From Intestinimonas butyriciproducens (lineage in GTDB: Bacteria; Bacillota; Clostridia; Oscillospirales; Oscillospiraceae), in the NCBI RefSeq assembly GCF_004154955.1, contig NZ_CP011524.1:2356001-2420000 (forward strand): a DNA stretch of 64,000 bases, given 5' to 3'. Made by a program: the position numbers and the translations under genes. The notes under the pieces were generated by a model. The model was not told where the DNA came from, ran no database searches, and saw only the letters and a program-made list of their open reading frames with translations. Shown in pieces: positions 31,423-39,259 of this stretch. Within the stretch, counting starts at the first letter, position 1; every line of letters begins with the position of its first letter.

Positions 31423-31998
31423 ATGAAGCTGGTCTGCCTTGGGGACAGCCTGACCTATGGCTACGGCGTCCCCCGAAGGGACTGCTGGGTCAGCCTGTGC
31501 GCGGAGCGGACGGGCCATACGCTGGTGAACCGGGGGATCACCGGCGACACGGCGGGCGGTATGCTCTCCCGTTTTGGCCGGGATGTGCTGAATGAGAGGC
31601 CGGACCGTGTGCTCATCATGGGCGGCGCCAACGATATCTTTCTCACCGGCAGCGACCTGCGGGCCAGGGCTGATCTCGGCGCCCTGGTCCACCAGTCGGT
31701 CGCCGCCGGCATCCGCCCTATGCTGGGCCTGCCCATCCCCCTTTCTCCCGCCCTGGTCCCTCCCCCCTGGACCGAGCTGACGGATTTCTTCGCGCTGGAG
31801 CCGGTGTTCCGTGCCTACCGGGACTGGCTGCTCCGCTTTGCCGGGATCTTCCGCATACAGACCGTGGACTTCTCCCTGCCGGCCTTTGCGCCGCCGGAGG
31901 GCATGCGGCTGTATCTGGACGGCCTCCACCCCAACCGGGAGGGGCACCGCCTGATGGCGGACGCCCTGTGCGCCGCCCTGCCGCCCATCCATCTCTGA
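31423..31998 (+). CDS. SGNH/GDSL-family hydrolase
   Basis: A 191-residue serine esterase without signal peptide. The catalytic Ser is in VCLGDSLTYG, the block III Asn in MGGANDIF, and the Asp-His pair in YLDGLHPNREGH. It starts one base after the transketolase stop and is surely co-transcribed, but the substrate (possibly an acyl or acetyl ester) is unknown. Confidence 0.9.
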   Translation: MKLVCLGDSLTYGYGVPRRDCWVSLCAERTGHTLVNRGITGDTAGGMLSRFGRDVLNERPDRVLIMGGANDIFLTGSDLRARADLGALVHQSVAAGIRPMLGLPIPLSPALVPPPWTELTDFFALEPVFRAYRDWLLRFAGIFRIQTVDFSLPAFAPPEGMRLYLDGLHPNREGHRLMADALCAALPPIHL

Positions 31999-32000
31999 GA

Positions 32001-32047
32001 AAACCCGGGTGCCTCTGCTGTGGCGCCCGGGTTTTTGCTGCTTTTTT
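32001..32047 (+). terminator. Terminator of the transketolase-SGNH operon
   Basis: A 13-bp stem (32001-32013 with 32022-32034) followed by TTGCTGCTTTTTT. Confidence 0.85.
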
Positions 32048-32058
32048 ACGAAAAAGGC

Positions 32059-32089
32059 TTGACTGTAAACCCCCTTCACCCTTTATACT
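32059..32089 (+). promoter_or_regulatory. MerR-type promoter with 19-bp spacer
   Basis: TTGACT (32059-32064) and TATACT (32084-32089) are separated by 19 bp, the stretched spacing that MerR-family proteins correct by bending DNA. An imperfect dyad (TGTAAA..TTTATA) lies in the spacer. This predicts self-activation or repression by the MerR-RDD protein downstream. Confidence 0.75.
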
Positions 32090-32111
32090 GGGCCTGTCAG
32101 GAGGTGTATCC

Positions 32112-33542
32112 ATGAACATCGGCCAGTTGGAAGCGGCTCTGGGCATGACCCGGGCCAACATCCGTTTTTATGAAAAAGAGGGGCTGCTCTCCCCCACCCG
32201 CAGTGAAAACGGCTACCGGGACTATACCGGGTCCGATCTGGACACCCTGCGCCGGATCAAGCTCCTCCGCCAGCTCCAGTTCTCTCTGGAGGACATCAGG
32301 GCCATGCAGACGGGCGCGCTGGACCTGCCCGCCGCCCTCCGGCAGCAAGAGGCCCGTCTCCAGCGCCGGGCCAACGACCTAGATGCGGCCCGCGCCCTGT
32401 GCCGCACCATGGAGGCCGACGGGGTCCAGTACCGGGATCTGAATGCGGGAAAATATTTGGAGGAAATGGTCCGGCTGGAGCAGGGCGGTGTCCGGTTCCA
32501 AAGCGTGGAACGGGACGCCCTCCCTACCGTCAACCACCCCTGGAGGCGCTTCTTTGCCCGCTCGCTGGACTTCAGCCTGTGCCGCCTGCTGCTGGACGCC
32601 GTGCTGGCCCTGGGTTTTCGGACCACTGCGGGAGACGGGCTGATGTGGGGCCTGCTGATGGCCTATCTTACCTGGGGCGTTCAATTCCTGTTGGAGCCTC
32701 TGCTGCTGAGCACCTGGGGATTTACCCCGGGCAAGTGGCTTTTCGGTCTGGCCGTCCGGAACGCCGATGGGGGCAAGCTCACCTTTTCCCAGGCCTTTGG
32801 GCGGCTGTCCGTCCTATTTGGGCGGGGCGAGGGCTGGGGCATCCCCTTTTATACGCTCTACCGCAATTATAAAAGCATGCGCGCCCTTGAGGAGGGCGAA
32901 GTCCTCCTCTGGGAAGAGACGTGCGCCTACACCATCCGGGACCTGCGCCCGGTGCGGTGGGTGGGTTTTCTGGGCGCGGAGGCCACCCTTCTGGCCGTGT
33001 CCCTGCTGCTGGGCCTCCATGTCCTGGTCCCGCCGGTACGCCACCCCCTGACTGTAGCGGAGTTCTCCCGAAACTACAACGCCGCCCTGCGCCGGTACGG
33101 CGGGGCTGAGACCTACGTGCTGGACGCTGATGGCGGCTGGGTGAAGGTCGCGCCGGCAGGCACCTATTCCATCGGCCTGTCCGATCCCCCTCCCGCCCTT
33201 CAGTACACGCTGGAGGACGGCGTGGTCACCGGCGTGTCCTTTACCACCAGCGCCGCGCCCTCCTTTCTGAACTCCAACGACAGCCTGGCGCTGTTCTCCC
33301 TGCTCGCCCTCCTGCCCGCTCAGCCCGAAGTGGGGCTTCACAACTGGTATTTTGCCAGCCGTGATACAACGTCCCAGCTCGGCGGAAGCTTTGAGGATTT
33401 CTCCTTCACCAGATACGGTCTCACCATCACCAACCGGGTGGACTACAGCGGCTATGAGGCGGTCGGCGAGCACTACCTGCTCCCCATCGAGGGGCAGACG
33501 CAGACCTTCCGCCAGACCTTCTCCATCACCGCAGCGGGATAA
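32112..33542 (+). CDS. MerR-family regulator fused to an RDD membrane domain
   Basis: A 476-residue protein with GGAGGTG before ATG 32112. Residues 1-70 are a MerR winged helix (MNIGQLEAALGMTRANIRFYEKEGLLSPTRS..YRDYTGSDLDTLRRIKLLRQLQFSLEDI), followed by a short coiled coil. From about 145 comes an RDD-type membrane domain (WRRFFARSLDFSLCRLLLDAVLAL..TWGFTPGKWLFGLAVRNADG..FSQAFGRLSVL) with three to four helices, one more helix near 290, then an extracellular beta domain of about 170 residues. So a DNA-binding domain is tethered to the membrane and linked to an outside sensor. The likely target is its own 19-bp-spaced promoter. Confidence 0.9.
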   Translation: MNIGQLEAALGMTRANIRFYEKEGLLSPTRSENGYRDYTGSDLDTLRRIKLLRQLQFSLEDIRAMQTGALDLPAALRQQEARLQRRANDLDAARALCRTMEADGVQYRDLNAGKYLEEMVRLEQGGVRFQSVERDALPTVNHPWRRFFARSLDFSLCRLLLDAVLALGFRTTAGDGLMWGLLMAYLTWGVQFLLEPLLLSTWGFTPGKWLFGLAVRNADGGKLTFSQAFGRLSVLFGRGEGWGIPFYTLYRNYKSMRALEEGEVLLWEETCAYTIRDLRPVRWVGFLGAEATLLAVSLLLGLHVLVPPVRHPLTVAEFSRNYNAALRRYGGAETYVLDADGGWVKVAPAGTYSIGLSDPPPALQYTLEDGVVTGVSFTTSAAPSFLNSNDSLALFSLLALLPAQPEVGLHNWYFASRDTTSQLGGSFEDFSFTRYGLTITNRVDYSGYEAVGEHYLLPIEGQTQTFRQTFSITAAG

Positions 33543-33566
33543 TTTGTAAACAATTCTTGAACCCTC

Positions 33567-33640
33567 TTGCAATTTTCTATACGAAGGATTATGATAGTTT
33601 AGCACTCAAAGATAAAGAGTGCTAAACTATCGTTTTTTAT
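33567..33640 (+). promoter_or_regulatory. htpG promoter with CIRCE element (HrcA operator)
   Basis: TTGCAA (33567-33572), 17 bp, TATGAT (33590-33595). A perfect CIRCE, TTAGCACTC-N9-GAGTGCTAA, spans 33599-33625 at the transcription start, so HrcA represses and heat relieves. The dyad extends to 15-bp arms (33593-33607 with 33617-33631) followed by GTTTTTT, so for transcripts arriving from the MerR-RDD gene it can also act as a terminator. Confidence 0.93.
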
Positions 33641-33672
33641 TCTCTTATCTTTTTCATACGGAGGCTTGACTT

Positions 33673-35595
33673 ATGGCAAAGAAACAGTTCAAGGCGGAAT
33701 CCAAGCGGCTTTTGGATCTGATGATCAACTCCATCTATACCCACAAGGAGATTTTCCTCCGGGAGCTCATCTCCAACGCCAGCGACGCGGTGGACAAGCT
33801 GGCCTACCGGTCCCTCACCGACGATCAGGTGGGACTCTCCCGCTCCGACTTCAAGATCACCCTGATCCCGGACCGGGACGCGCGCACCCTCACCGTCTGC
33901 GACAACGGCATCGGCATGACCCGGGACGAGATGGAGCAGAATTTGGGCACCATCGCCCGCAGCGGCTCTCTCCAGTTCAAGCAGGAGATGGCCGCCAAGG
34001 AGGGGGAAAACCAGGACGTGGCCGACATCATCGGCCAGTTCGGCGTGGGCTTCTACTCCGCCTTCATGGTGGCCGATCAGGTGACGGTGATCTCCAGAGC
34101 CTACGGCAGCGGCGAGGCCTGGAAGTGGGAATCCGCCGGGGCCGACGGCTACACCATGACCCCCTGCGAGCGGGAGGCTGCCGGTACCGACGTGATCCTC
34201 CACATCAAGCCCGACACCGAGGACGATGACTACGACCAGTACCTCCAGCAGTACCGGCTGGACAGCTTGGTAAAAAAGTATTCCGACTATATCCACTACC
34301 CCATCGTCATGGAGATGGAGCATTCCCACATGAAGCCCAAGCCGGAGGATGCCGGGGAGGATTACAAACCCGAGTATGAGACGGTGAAGGAGTGGGAGAC
34401 CCTCAATTCCATGGTGCCCCTGTGGCAGCGCCCCAAGAGCGAGGTGACGACCGAGGAGTACAACACATTTTATAAGGAGAAGTTCGGCGACTGGGAAGAC
34501 CCCCTGGCGGTCGTCCACGTGTCCGCCGAGGGACAGGTGGAGTACAAGGCCCTCCTGTTCATTCCCGCTCACGCACCCTTCAACTACTACAGCCGCGACT
34601 ATGAAAAGGGCCTCCAGCTCTACTCCTCCGGCGTGCTCATCATGGACCGGTGCGCCGACCTGGTCCCCGACCACTTCAGTTTCATCCGGGGCGTGGTGGA
34701 CTCCCCCGACCTCTCCCTCAACATCTCCCGTGAGATGCTCCAGCATACCCGGGTCCTCCAAGTCATCTCCGGCAACCTGGAGAAGAAAGTGAAGGCCGAA
34801 CTTTTGAAGCTCCAGAAAGACGACCGTGAAAAATATGAGCAGTTCTATTCCGCCTTCGGCCGTCAGCTCAAGTACGGCGTGGTCTCCGACTACGGCGCCC
34901 ATAAGGATATGCTCAAGGATCTGCTCCTCTTCTGGTCCTCCCGCGAGGGCAAGAATACCTCCCTGGCCGAGTACGCAGCGCGCATGGCGGAGGACCAGCC
35001 ATCCATCTACTTCCTCTGCGCCGAGAGCGTGGAGAAGGCCGCCAAGCTACCTCAGGCCGAGCGCGTGCTGGACAAGGGGTATGAGATCCTCTACCTCACT
35101 GACGAGGTGGACGAGTTTGTCATGAACACCCTCTCCGAGTGGGACGGCAAGCCCTTCAAGAACGTCTGCGACGACGACGCCCTCCCTGAGAGCGACGAAG
35201 AGAAGGCCCAGGCCGAAAAAAAGGCCGAGGAAAACAAGGATGTGCTGGACTTCGTCAAGGAGACCCTGGGCGAGAGGATCAAGGAGGTCCGCATCTCCAA
35301 GATCCTCAAGTCCGCCCCCGTCTGCATGAGCGCCGACGGCCCCGTATCCCTGGAGATGGAGAAGTATTTCCAGCGTGTGGATCCCCAGGCCGCCAAGGAG
35401 ATGAAGGCAGGCCGGGTACTGGAGCTCAACCCCGACTCCGGCGCCTTTGCCGCCCTCCGCGCTGCTCTGGAGGGGGACAAGGAGCGGGCCAGGACCTATG
35501 CCGAGCTTCTCTATGATCAGGCCCTTCTCATCGCCGGACTCCCACTGGAAGACCCCGCCGCTTATACGGAGCTGGTCTGTTCTCTGATGCAATAA
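33673..35595 (+). CDS. htpG: Molecular chaperone HtpG (bacterial Hsp90)
   Basis: A 640-residue ATP-dependent chaperone. The N-terminal GHKL ATPase has LLDLMINSIYTHKEIFLRELISNASDAVDKL, DNGIGM and GQFGVGFYSAFMVAD; the middle domain has LYSSGVLIMDRC and GVVDSPDLSLNISREMLQ; the C-terminal dimer region ends with LIAGLPLEDPAAYTELVCSLM. Length is normal for the family. GGAGG lies before the ATG, and CIRCE upstream places it in the HrcA heat-shock regulon, not its usual control in Bacillus. Confidence 0.97.
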   Translation: MAKKQFKAESKRLLDLMINSIYTHKEIFLRELISNASDAVDKLAYRSLTDDQVGLSRSDFKITLIPDRDARTLTVCDNGIGMTRDEMEQNLGTIARSGSLQFKQEMAAKEGENQDVADIIGQFGVGFYSAFMVADQVTVISRAYGSGEAWKWESAGADGYTMTPCEREAAGTDVILHIKPDTEDDDYDQYLQQYRLDSLVKKYSDYIHYPIVMEMEHSHMKPKPEDAGEDYKPEYETVKEWETLNSMVPLWQRPKSEVTTEEYNTFYKEKFGDWEDPLAVVHVSAEGQVEYKALLFIPAHAPFNYYSRDYEKGLQLYSSGVLIMDRCADLVPDHFSFIRGVVDSPDLSLNISREMLQHTRVLQVISGNLEKKVKAELLKLQKDDREKYEQFYSAFGRQLKYGVVSDYGAHKDMLKDLLLFWSSREGKNTSLAEYAARMAEDQPSIYFLCAESVEKAAKLPQAERVLDKGYEILYLTDEVDEFVMNTLSEWDGKPFKNVCDDDALPESDEEKAQAEKKAEENKDVLDFVKETLGERIKEVRISKILKSAPVCMSADGPVSLEMEKYFQRVDPQAAKEMKAGRVLELNPDSGAFAALRAALEGDKERARTYAELLYDQALLIAGLPLEDPAAYTELVCSLMQ

Positions 35596-35610
35596 AAGAA
35601 TGTTACCCGG

Positions 35611-35647
35611 GTCCCCGGGGCGGCCTATTACCGCCCCGGGGACTTTT
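35611..35647 (+). terminator. Terminator of htpG
   Basis: A 13-bp stem (35611-35623 with 35631-35643) followed by TTTTAT. Confidence 0.9.
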
Positions 35648-35765
35648 ATCAATTTGCACAAAATAAATGGTGCTACCAATTTGTTTTCTGTATAATTTAA
35701 TTTGCACATCAAAAATAGCTTCAAACGAAAGCATTCCTTATTTCTAACTTTAGTTATCCTGCCCA

Positions 35766-35794
35766 TTGCGCCCCCATGCCCCCCGTGTTATACT
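35766..35794 (+). promoter_or_regulatory. Promoter of the HPr-like gene pair
   Basis: TTGCGC (35766-35771), 17 bp, TATACT (35789-35794), with the first start codon 27 bp downstream. Confidence 0.55.
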
Positions 35795-35820
35795 CAGCGT
35801 GTCACAAGGAGGTGCCCTAT

Positions 35821-36060
35821 ATGGTCATTGAGACAAAGTTTGATTCCATTGCTGAGATTGCAGGACTGCAGCGCATGGCGCAGACGGTGGATGAGCAGGT
35901 GCTGCTCCGCGCTCCCCAGAGCAATATTCTGGTGGACGCCAAGTCCTTCCTGGGCCTTTTTACGCTGGATTTTTCCAAGCCGGTGGAGGTCGTTACCGAT
36001 TCCGTATATGTGATCCGTCAGCTGGAGATCGCCAGCCGCAGGAAAGCCGCTGTGCGGTAA
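35821..36060 (+). CDS. HPr-like protein lacking the phosphorylatable histidine (copy 1)
   Basis: A 79-residue protein (MVIETKFDSIAEIAGLQRMA...) with AAGGAGGTG before the ATG. The segment ILVDAKSFLGLFTLDFSKPVEVV matches the C-terminal half of PTS phosphocarrier HPr (VDAKSILGLL.LD), where the regulatory Ser would lie (DAKS). The N-terminal HARPA-type active-site histidine motif is missing; the region reads IAEIAGLQRMAQT. So it cannot carry PTS phosphate in the usual way and is probably a regulatory relative. A close paralogue follows 69 bp downstream. Confidence 0.8.
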   Translation: MVIETKFDSIAEIAGLQRMAQTVDEQVLLRAPQSNILVDAKSFLGLFTLDFSKPVEVVTDSVYVIRQLEIASRRKAAVR

Positions 36061-36129
36061 CGTCTTCCGCCCCTCAGCCGTCCGGCGGTTCACGCCGGTC
36101 ATCTTGATTTTGAAAGGAGGCCATGCTCC

Positions 36130-36351
36130 ATGGTCATTCCGGTGCAGTTTGAGTCTATTGAGGAGATCCGCGCCATACAGCGCCTGGCCTGTGCGGCCGA
36201 CGAAGACGTGTTCCTCCACTCTCCCGATAACGCCATCATGGTGGACGCCAAGTCTTTTATCGGCCTCTTCACCCTGGATTTTTCCAAGCCGGTGAATGTG
36301 GTCACAGAGTCGCCTTATGTCATCCATCAGCTCACCTGCCGCAAGGCTTGA
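36130..36351 (+). CDS. HPr-like protein lacking the phosphorylatable histidine (copy 2)
   Basis: A 73-residue paralogue of the preceding protein (MVIPVQFESIEEIRAIQRLACAA..., with IMVDAKSFIGLFTLDFSKPVNVV identical in most core positions), preceded by AAAGGAGG. It also lacks the HPr active-site His while keeping the DAKS serine. The tandem pair arose by duplication and ends in a terminator shared with the convergent ttcA gene. Confidence 0.8.
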   Translation: MVIPVQFESIEEIRAIQRLACAADEDVFLHSPDNAIMVDAKSFIGLFTLDFSKPVNVVTESPYVIHQLTCRKA

Positions 36352-36382
36352 CCCGGCGCCGCGCTTCTCCACAGATGAAAAC

Positions 36383-36417
36383 GGACGCCTGCCCACCGGG
36401 GCAGACGTCCATTTTTT
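36383..36417. terminator. Bidirectional terminator between the HPr-like and TtcA-like genes
   Basis: A 12-bp stem with one mismatch (36383-36394 with 36399-36410), followed by ATTTTTT on plus and TTTT on minus. Confidence 0.75.
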
Positions 36418-37186
36418 ATTCCTCTCTCCCATCGTCCGCCAGCGGCCGCCGCCGGTGATCCTGCGGCTCCCAGGCGGGCAGGGGCAGACGCTGCATGGCC
36501 GAAAAGACCTTTTCCCGCAGGTCCGGGTACTCCTTTGACAGGCTGTGGATCAGCTCCTTGACCTCCTGCCGCTTGGTGTAGCCGTCGGCGGGACAGGGAT
36601 TGAACACCACGGGCAGATGCTCCCGCTCCGCCGCTTTGCGGAGCATCCACTCTCCGCAGTAAAGCATGGGCCGGATCTGCGTGATGCCCATTCGGTCCAG
36701 ATAGGTCACGGGCTGGAAGCAGGAGATGCGTCCCTCATAAAAGAGAGAGAGGAAAAAGGTCTCCACTGCGTCGTCAAAATGGTGGCCCAGGGCGATCTTG
36801 GTGATCCCTCTCTCCCGGATGGCGTTGTGGAGCGCGCCCCGGCGCATTTTAGCGCACATGGAGCAGGGATTTTTCTCTTTGCGGAGGTCAAATATGATGT
36901 GGTGGATCTCTGAGTGGAGCAGGGTATAGGGCACGCCCAATTCCCCGCACAACTCCGCCACATGGGAAAAGTCCATCCCGGCGCCCCCGTCCACATGGCC
37001 CATGTCCAGCGTGAACGCCTCCACGGTGAAGGGCTTGGGGTAGAAAACGGACAGCCGGGCCAGCGCCACCAGGAGGGTGAGGGAATCCTTTCCCCCCGAC
37101 ACCCCCACGGCGACCCGGTCCCCGGCCTGGATCATATCGTAGTCCTCCACACACCGGCGGACATAGCTCAAAATTTGGTTCATCAT
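36416..37186 (-). CDS. TtcA-like tRNA 2-thiolation PP-loop enzyme
   Basis: A 256-residue adenylating sulfur transferase of the TtcA/TtuA group. It has the PP-loop VGVSGGKDSLTLL, a CxxC pair in NPCSMCAKMRRGALH, and the GHHFDDAVETFFLSLFYEGR and RPMLYCGEWMLRKAA segments; a further Cys in VVFNPCPAD completes the set needed to bind an Fe-S cluster. By family it thiolates a tRNA base (cytidine 32 for TtcA) using the cluster and ATP. It depends on cysteine-desulfurase sulfur, linking it to iscS-nifU. The start is the first of two adjacent ATG codons. Confidence 0.9.
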   Translation of the reverse strand: MMNQILSYVRRCVEDYDMIQAGDRVAVGVSGGKDSLTLLVALARLSVFYPKPFTVEAFTLDMGHVDGGAGMDFSHVAELCGELGVPYTLLHSEIHHIIFDLRKEKNPCSMCAKMRRGALHNAIRERGITKIALGHHFDDAVETFFLSLFYEGRISCFQPVTYLDRMGITQIRPMLYCGEWMLRKAAEREHLPVVFNPCPADGYTKRQEVKELIHSLSKEYPDLREKVFSAMQRLPLPAWEPQDHRRRPLADDGREE

Positions 37187-37266
37187 GATATCATTCCTGT
37201 CTCAGCGCATTTTTTACTCTGCTTGGACAGCATTCTATCATATTTTTCCTTCGTCTGGAATCCCCA

Positions 37267-37443
37267 TTATCCTCCGCCGCGCAGGATCGACACCCAGAAA
37301 AAACCGGCCCCGCTCCAGATGCACACCCGGACGGCGGCCTGCCCCTGGGTCCCCACGGCCCGGAACAGGCCCGCGCTCCCCCCCAGAAGGTGGAGCAGGA
37401 GCGCGGCAGCCAGAATCAGCAGTATTTTCAAGATTTTTTTCAC
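37267..37443 (-). CDS. Small hydrophobic protein, unknown
   Basis: A 58-residue protein read from GTG 37443, where GGGGGAAGAG gives a good ribosome site; an ATG 15 bases upstream has none. It has one N-terminal membrane helix (KKILKILLILAAALLLHLLGG) and a second hydrophobic stretch (AAVRVCIWSGAGFFWVSIL). No family is recognised. It precedes ttcA on the same strand by about 80 bp. Confidence 0.5.
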   Translation of the reverse strand: MKKILKILLILAAALLLHLLGGSAGLFRAVGTQGQAAVRVCIWSGAGFFWVSILRGGG

Positions 37444-37594
37444 GCGCTCTTCCCCCATTTCAGATTAACCCCAGGACCGTGTCAGATGCTGTCAAAAATG
37501 GTCTGTCATATTTCCTTTTTATTTACACCAGAAATATCTGGTTTATATTAAAATATATTTGTTGCATAGAATAGAATCATAAGGGAGCGATTCT

Positions 37595-37789
37595 ATGCCG
37601 TTTCAGCCGAAGCCGACAAAAAAGAAGGTGCAGGCCGTCTACAAGACGCTCTACATCTCTGAGGCGCTCGCCGACCAGGTAGAGGCCCTGACCAAAGGAA
37701 ACGACACCAGCTTCAATAACGTGGTCATCAGCATGATCGAATACTGTCTGGGCGAGAGCGCATCGGATAAAATTGAAAAACAGAATTGA
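37595..37789 (+). CDS. Small ribbon-helix-helix-like protein
   Basis: A 64-residue basic protein (MPFQPKPTKKKVQAVYKTLYISEALADQVEALTKGNDTSFNNVV...) with AAGGGAG before the ATG. The layout of a short beta strand followed by two helices (YKTLYISEALADQVEALTKGNDTSFNNVVISMIEYCL) fits the RHH/CopG fold of small DNA-binding regulators. It stands alone upstream of rplM. Function is unknown. Confidence 0.7.
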   Translation: MPFQPKPTKKKVQAVYKTLYISEALADQVEALTKGNDTSFNNVVISMIEYCLGESASDKIEKQN

Positions 37790-37867
37790 GTATTCCGCAG
37801 TATTCAAGAGTATTTCTGCGAAAACAGAAGATTTCAAATTCTAAATTAAAAAACATCTGAAAACCTG

Positions 37868-37978
37868 TTGACACCTAGGGCCCCATGGGATATAATACAA
37901 AACGCTCCACTCGGCAAGAGTGGGGCGTCAATCATGTTTGGACCAAATTTATCATAGAAGTACAAATTGGAGGTTAGA
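37868..37978 (+). promoter_or_regulatory. rplM-rpsI promoter and L13-type leader
   Basis: TTGACA (37868-37873), 17 bp, TATAAT (37891-37896). The 80-nt leader contains a hairpin CCACTC..GAGTGG followed by GGCGTCAA, consistent with the L13 autoregulatory leader found before rplM in Bacillota. The match was made by eye. Confidence 0.7.
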
Positions 37979-37980
37979 CC

Positions 37981-38412
37981 ATGTCCACTTTTATGGCCAA
38001 CAAGGGCAACATCGTCCGCAAGTGGTACATTCTGGACGCGGCGGGCAAGCCCCTGGGTAAGACTGCCGCCACCGCTGCCACCCTGCTGCGTGGCAAGCAC
38101 AAGCCCGAGTACACCCCGCACGCCGATTGCGGCGATTTCGTCATCATCATCAACGCCGAGAAGGCCGTCCTCACCGGCAAGAAGCTGGAGCAGAAGTACT
38201 ACCGCACTCACTCCGGCTACCCCGGCGGCCTGCATGAGACCAAGTACCGCCTGCTGATGCAGGACAAGCCCGAGCTGGCCATGAAGTTGGCCATCCGCGG
38301 CATGATGCCCCGCAACATCATCACCAAGGACTCCCTGAGCCGCCTGAAGATCTACCGCGGCGCTGAGCATGTGCACGCTGCTCAGAAGCCCGAGTCCTGG
38401 ACCCAGGAATAA
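37981..38412 (+). CDS. rplM: 50S ribosomal protein L13
   Basis: A 143-residue ribosomal protein (MSTFMANKGNIVRKWYILDAAGKPLG..., TPHADCGDFVIIINAEK, KYYRTHSGYPGGL, IRGMMPRNIITKDSL, LKIYRGAEHVHAAQKPE). GGAGG lies before the ATG. It is the first gene of the conserved rplM-rpsI operon. Confidence 0.98.
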   Translation: MSTFMANKGNIVRKWYILDAAGKPLGKTAATAATLLRGKHKPEYTPHADCGDFVIIINAEKAVLTGKKLEQKYYRTHSGYPGGLHETKYRLLMQDKPELAMKLAIRGMMPRNIITKDSLSRLKIYRGAEHVHAAQKPESWTQE

Positions 38413-38427
38413 GGAGGAATTTCGAAC

Positions 38428-38832
38428 ATGTATAAGAGCAAGAAGCCTTACCACTATGGTACTGGCCGCCGGAAGTCCTCCGTGGCCCGCGTCCACCTCT
38501 TCCCCAACGGCACCGGCGCCATCACCATCAACGGCCGCGACATTGACGACTACTTCGGCCTCGATACCCTGAAGCTGCTGGTCCGTCAGCCCCTGGTCAC
38601 CACAGAGAATGTGGGCAAGGTGGACGTGGTCGCCACCGTCACCGGCGGCGGCGTGACTGGACAGGCCGGCGCCATCCGCCATGGCATCGCCCGCGCCCTG
38701 CTGCAGATGAATGAGGAGTACCGTCCCGCTCTGAAGAGCGCCGGTTTCCTGACCCGCGATCCTCGTATGAAGGAGCGCAAGAAGTACGGCCTCAAAGCCG
38801 CCCGTCGTGCGCCTCAGTTCAGCAAGCGCTGA
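38428..38832 (+). CDS. rpsI: 30S ribosomal protein S9
   Basis: A 134-residue ribosomal protein ([71 protein letters not shown]). The C-terminal basic tail ending SKR, which reaches the P-site tRNA, is intact. It follows rplM by 15 bp with a GGAGG site. Confidence 0.98.
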   Translation: MYKSKKPYHYGTGRRKSSVARVHLFPNGTGAITINGRDIDDYFGLDTLKLLVRQPLVTTENVGKVDVVATVTGGGVTGQAGAIRHGIARALLQMNEEYRPALKSAGFLTRDPRMKERKKYGLKAARRAPQFSKR

Positions 38833-38846
38833 TTTTACGCAAGCCT

Positions 38847-38880
38847 CAAAATGCCGCCCGACCGGGCGGCATTTTGTTTG
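38847..38880 (+). terminator. Terminator of rplM-rpsI
   Basis: A 13-bp stem (38847-38859 with 38864-38876) followed by TTTG; the T-rich tail is partly inside the stem. Confidence 0.75.
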
Positions 38881-39055
38881 CGCCTCATGTATGCAGAATA
38901 AGAATGCAGGTCCACCGAAGCAGACCTGCGTTCTGTTGGGAAAAAGGGGAGGAAAACAGCATACCGGTGGGAATTTGGTTTGTGTTTATCCTCATACCTT
39001 ATGGAACAATTTTACATCCCGTGAAGTAAAGTTGATGAACCTAATGTGAATAGAG
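38881..39055. other. Intergenic stretch, no gene seen
   Basis: Start of a 427-bp gap between rpsI and the next gene. This part is unremarkable; the regulatory repeats and promoter to its right are listed separately. Confidence 0.5.
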
Positions 39056-39099
39056 TGTAATTTCATCGTAATGTGGTTGTAAAAAATTTGTAACGTCAC
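39056..39099 (+). promoter_or_regulatory. Four 11-bp-phased GTAA repeats, candidate response-regulator site
   Basis: GTAA occurs at 39057, 39068, 39079 and 39090, exactly one helical turn (11 bp) apart each time, as NGTAA-N6 units. Such arrays are typical of OmpR/PhoB-type regulators bound in tandem. It lies about 100 bp upstream of the -35 of the surface-protein gene at 39260. Confidence 0.5.
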
Positions 39100-39194
39100 C
39101 TTATTTAATTTAACATTTCACCTTTTTCTCTTGTTCCTTCCTCCCCATCTGACTATGTCGAGCACGTTTTATAGAAATTTAAGATTTCTCACTC

Positions 39195-39223
39195 TTGTAT
39201 CTTGTACATCCCCGTATTATAAT
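39195..39223 (+). promoter_or_regulatory. Promoter of the copper-amine-oxidase-N surface protein
   Basis: TTGTAT (39195-39200), 17 bp, TATAAT (39218-39223). Confidence 0.7.
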
Positions 39224-39259
39224 CAAGTCAATACTTATATAGGATTGGAGGAATTCACC

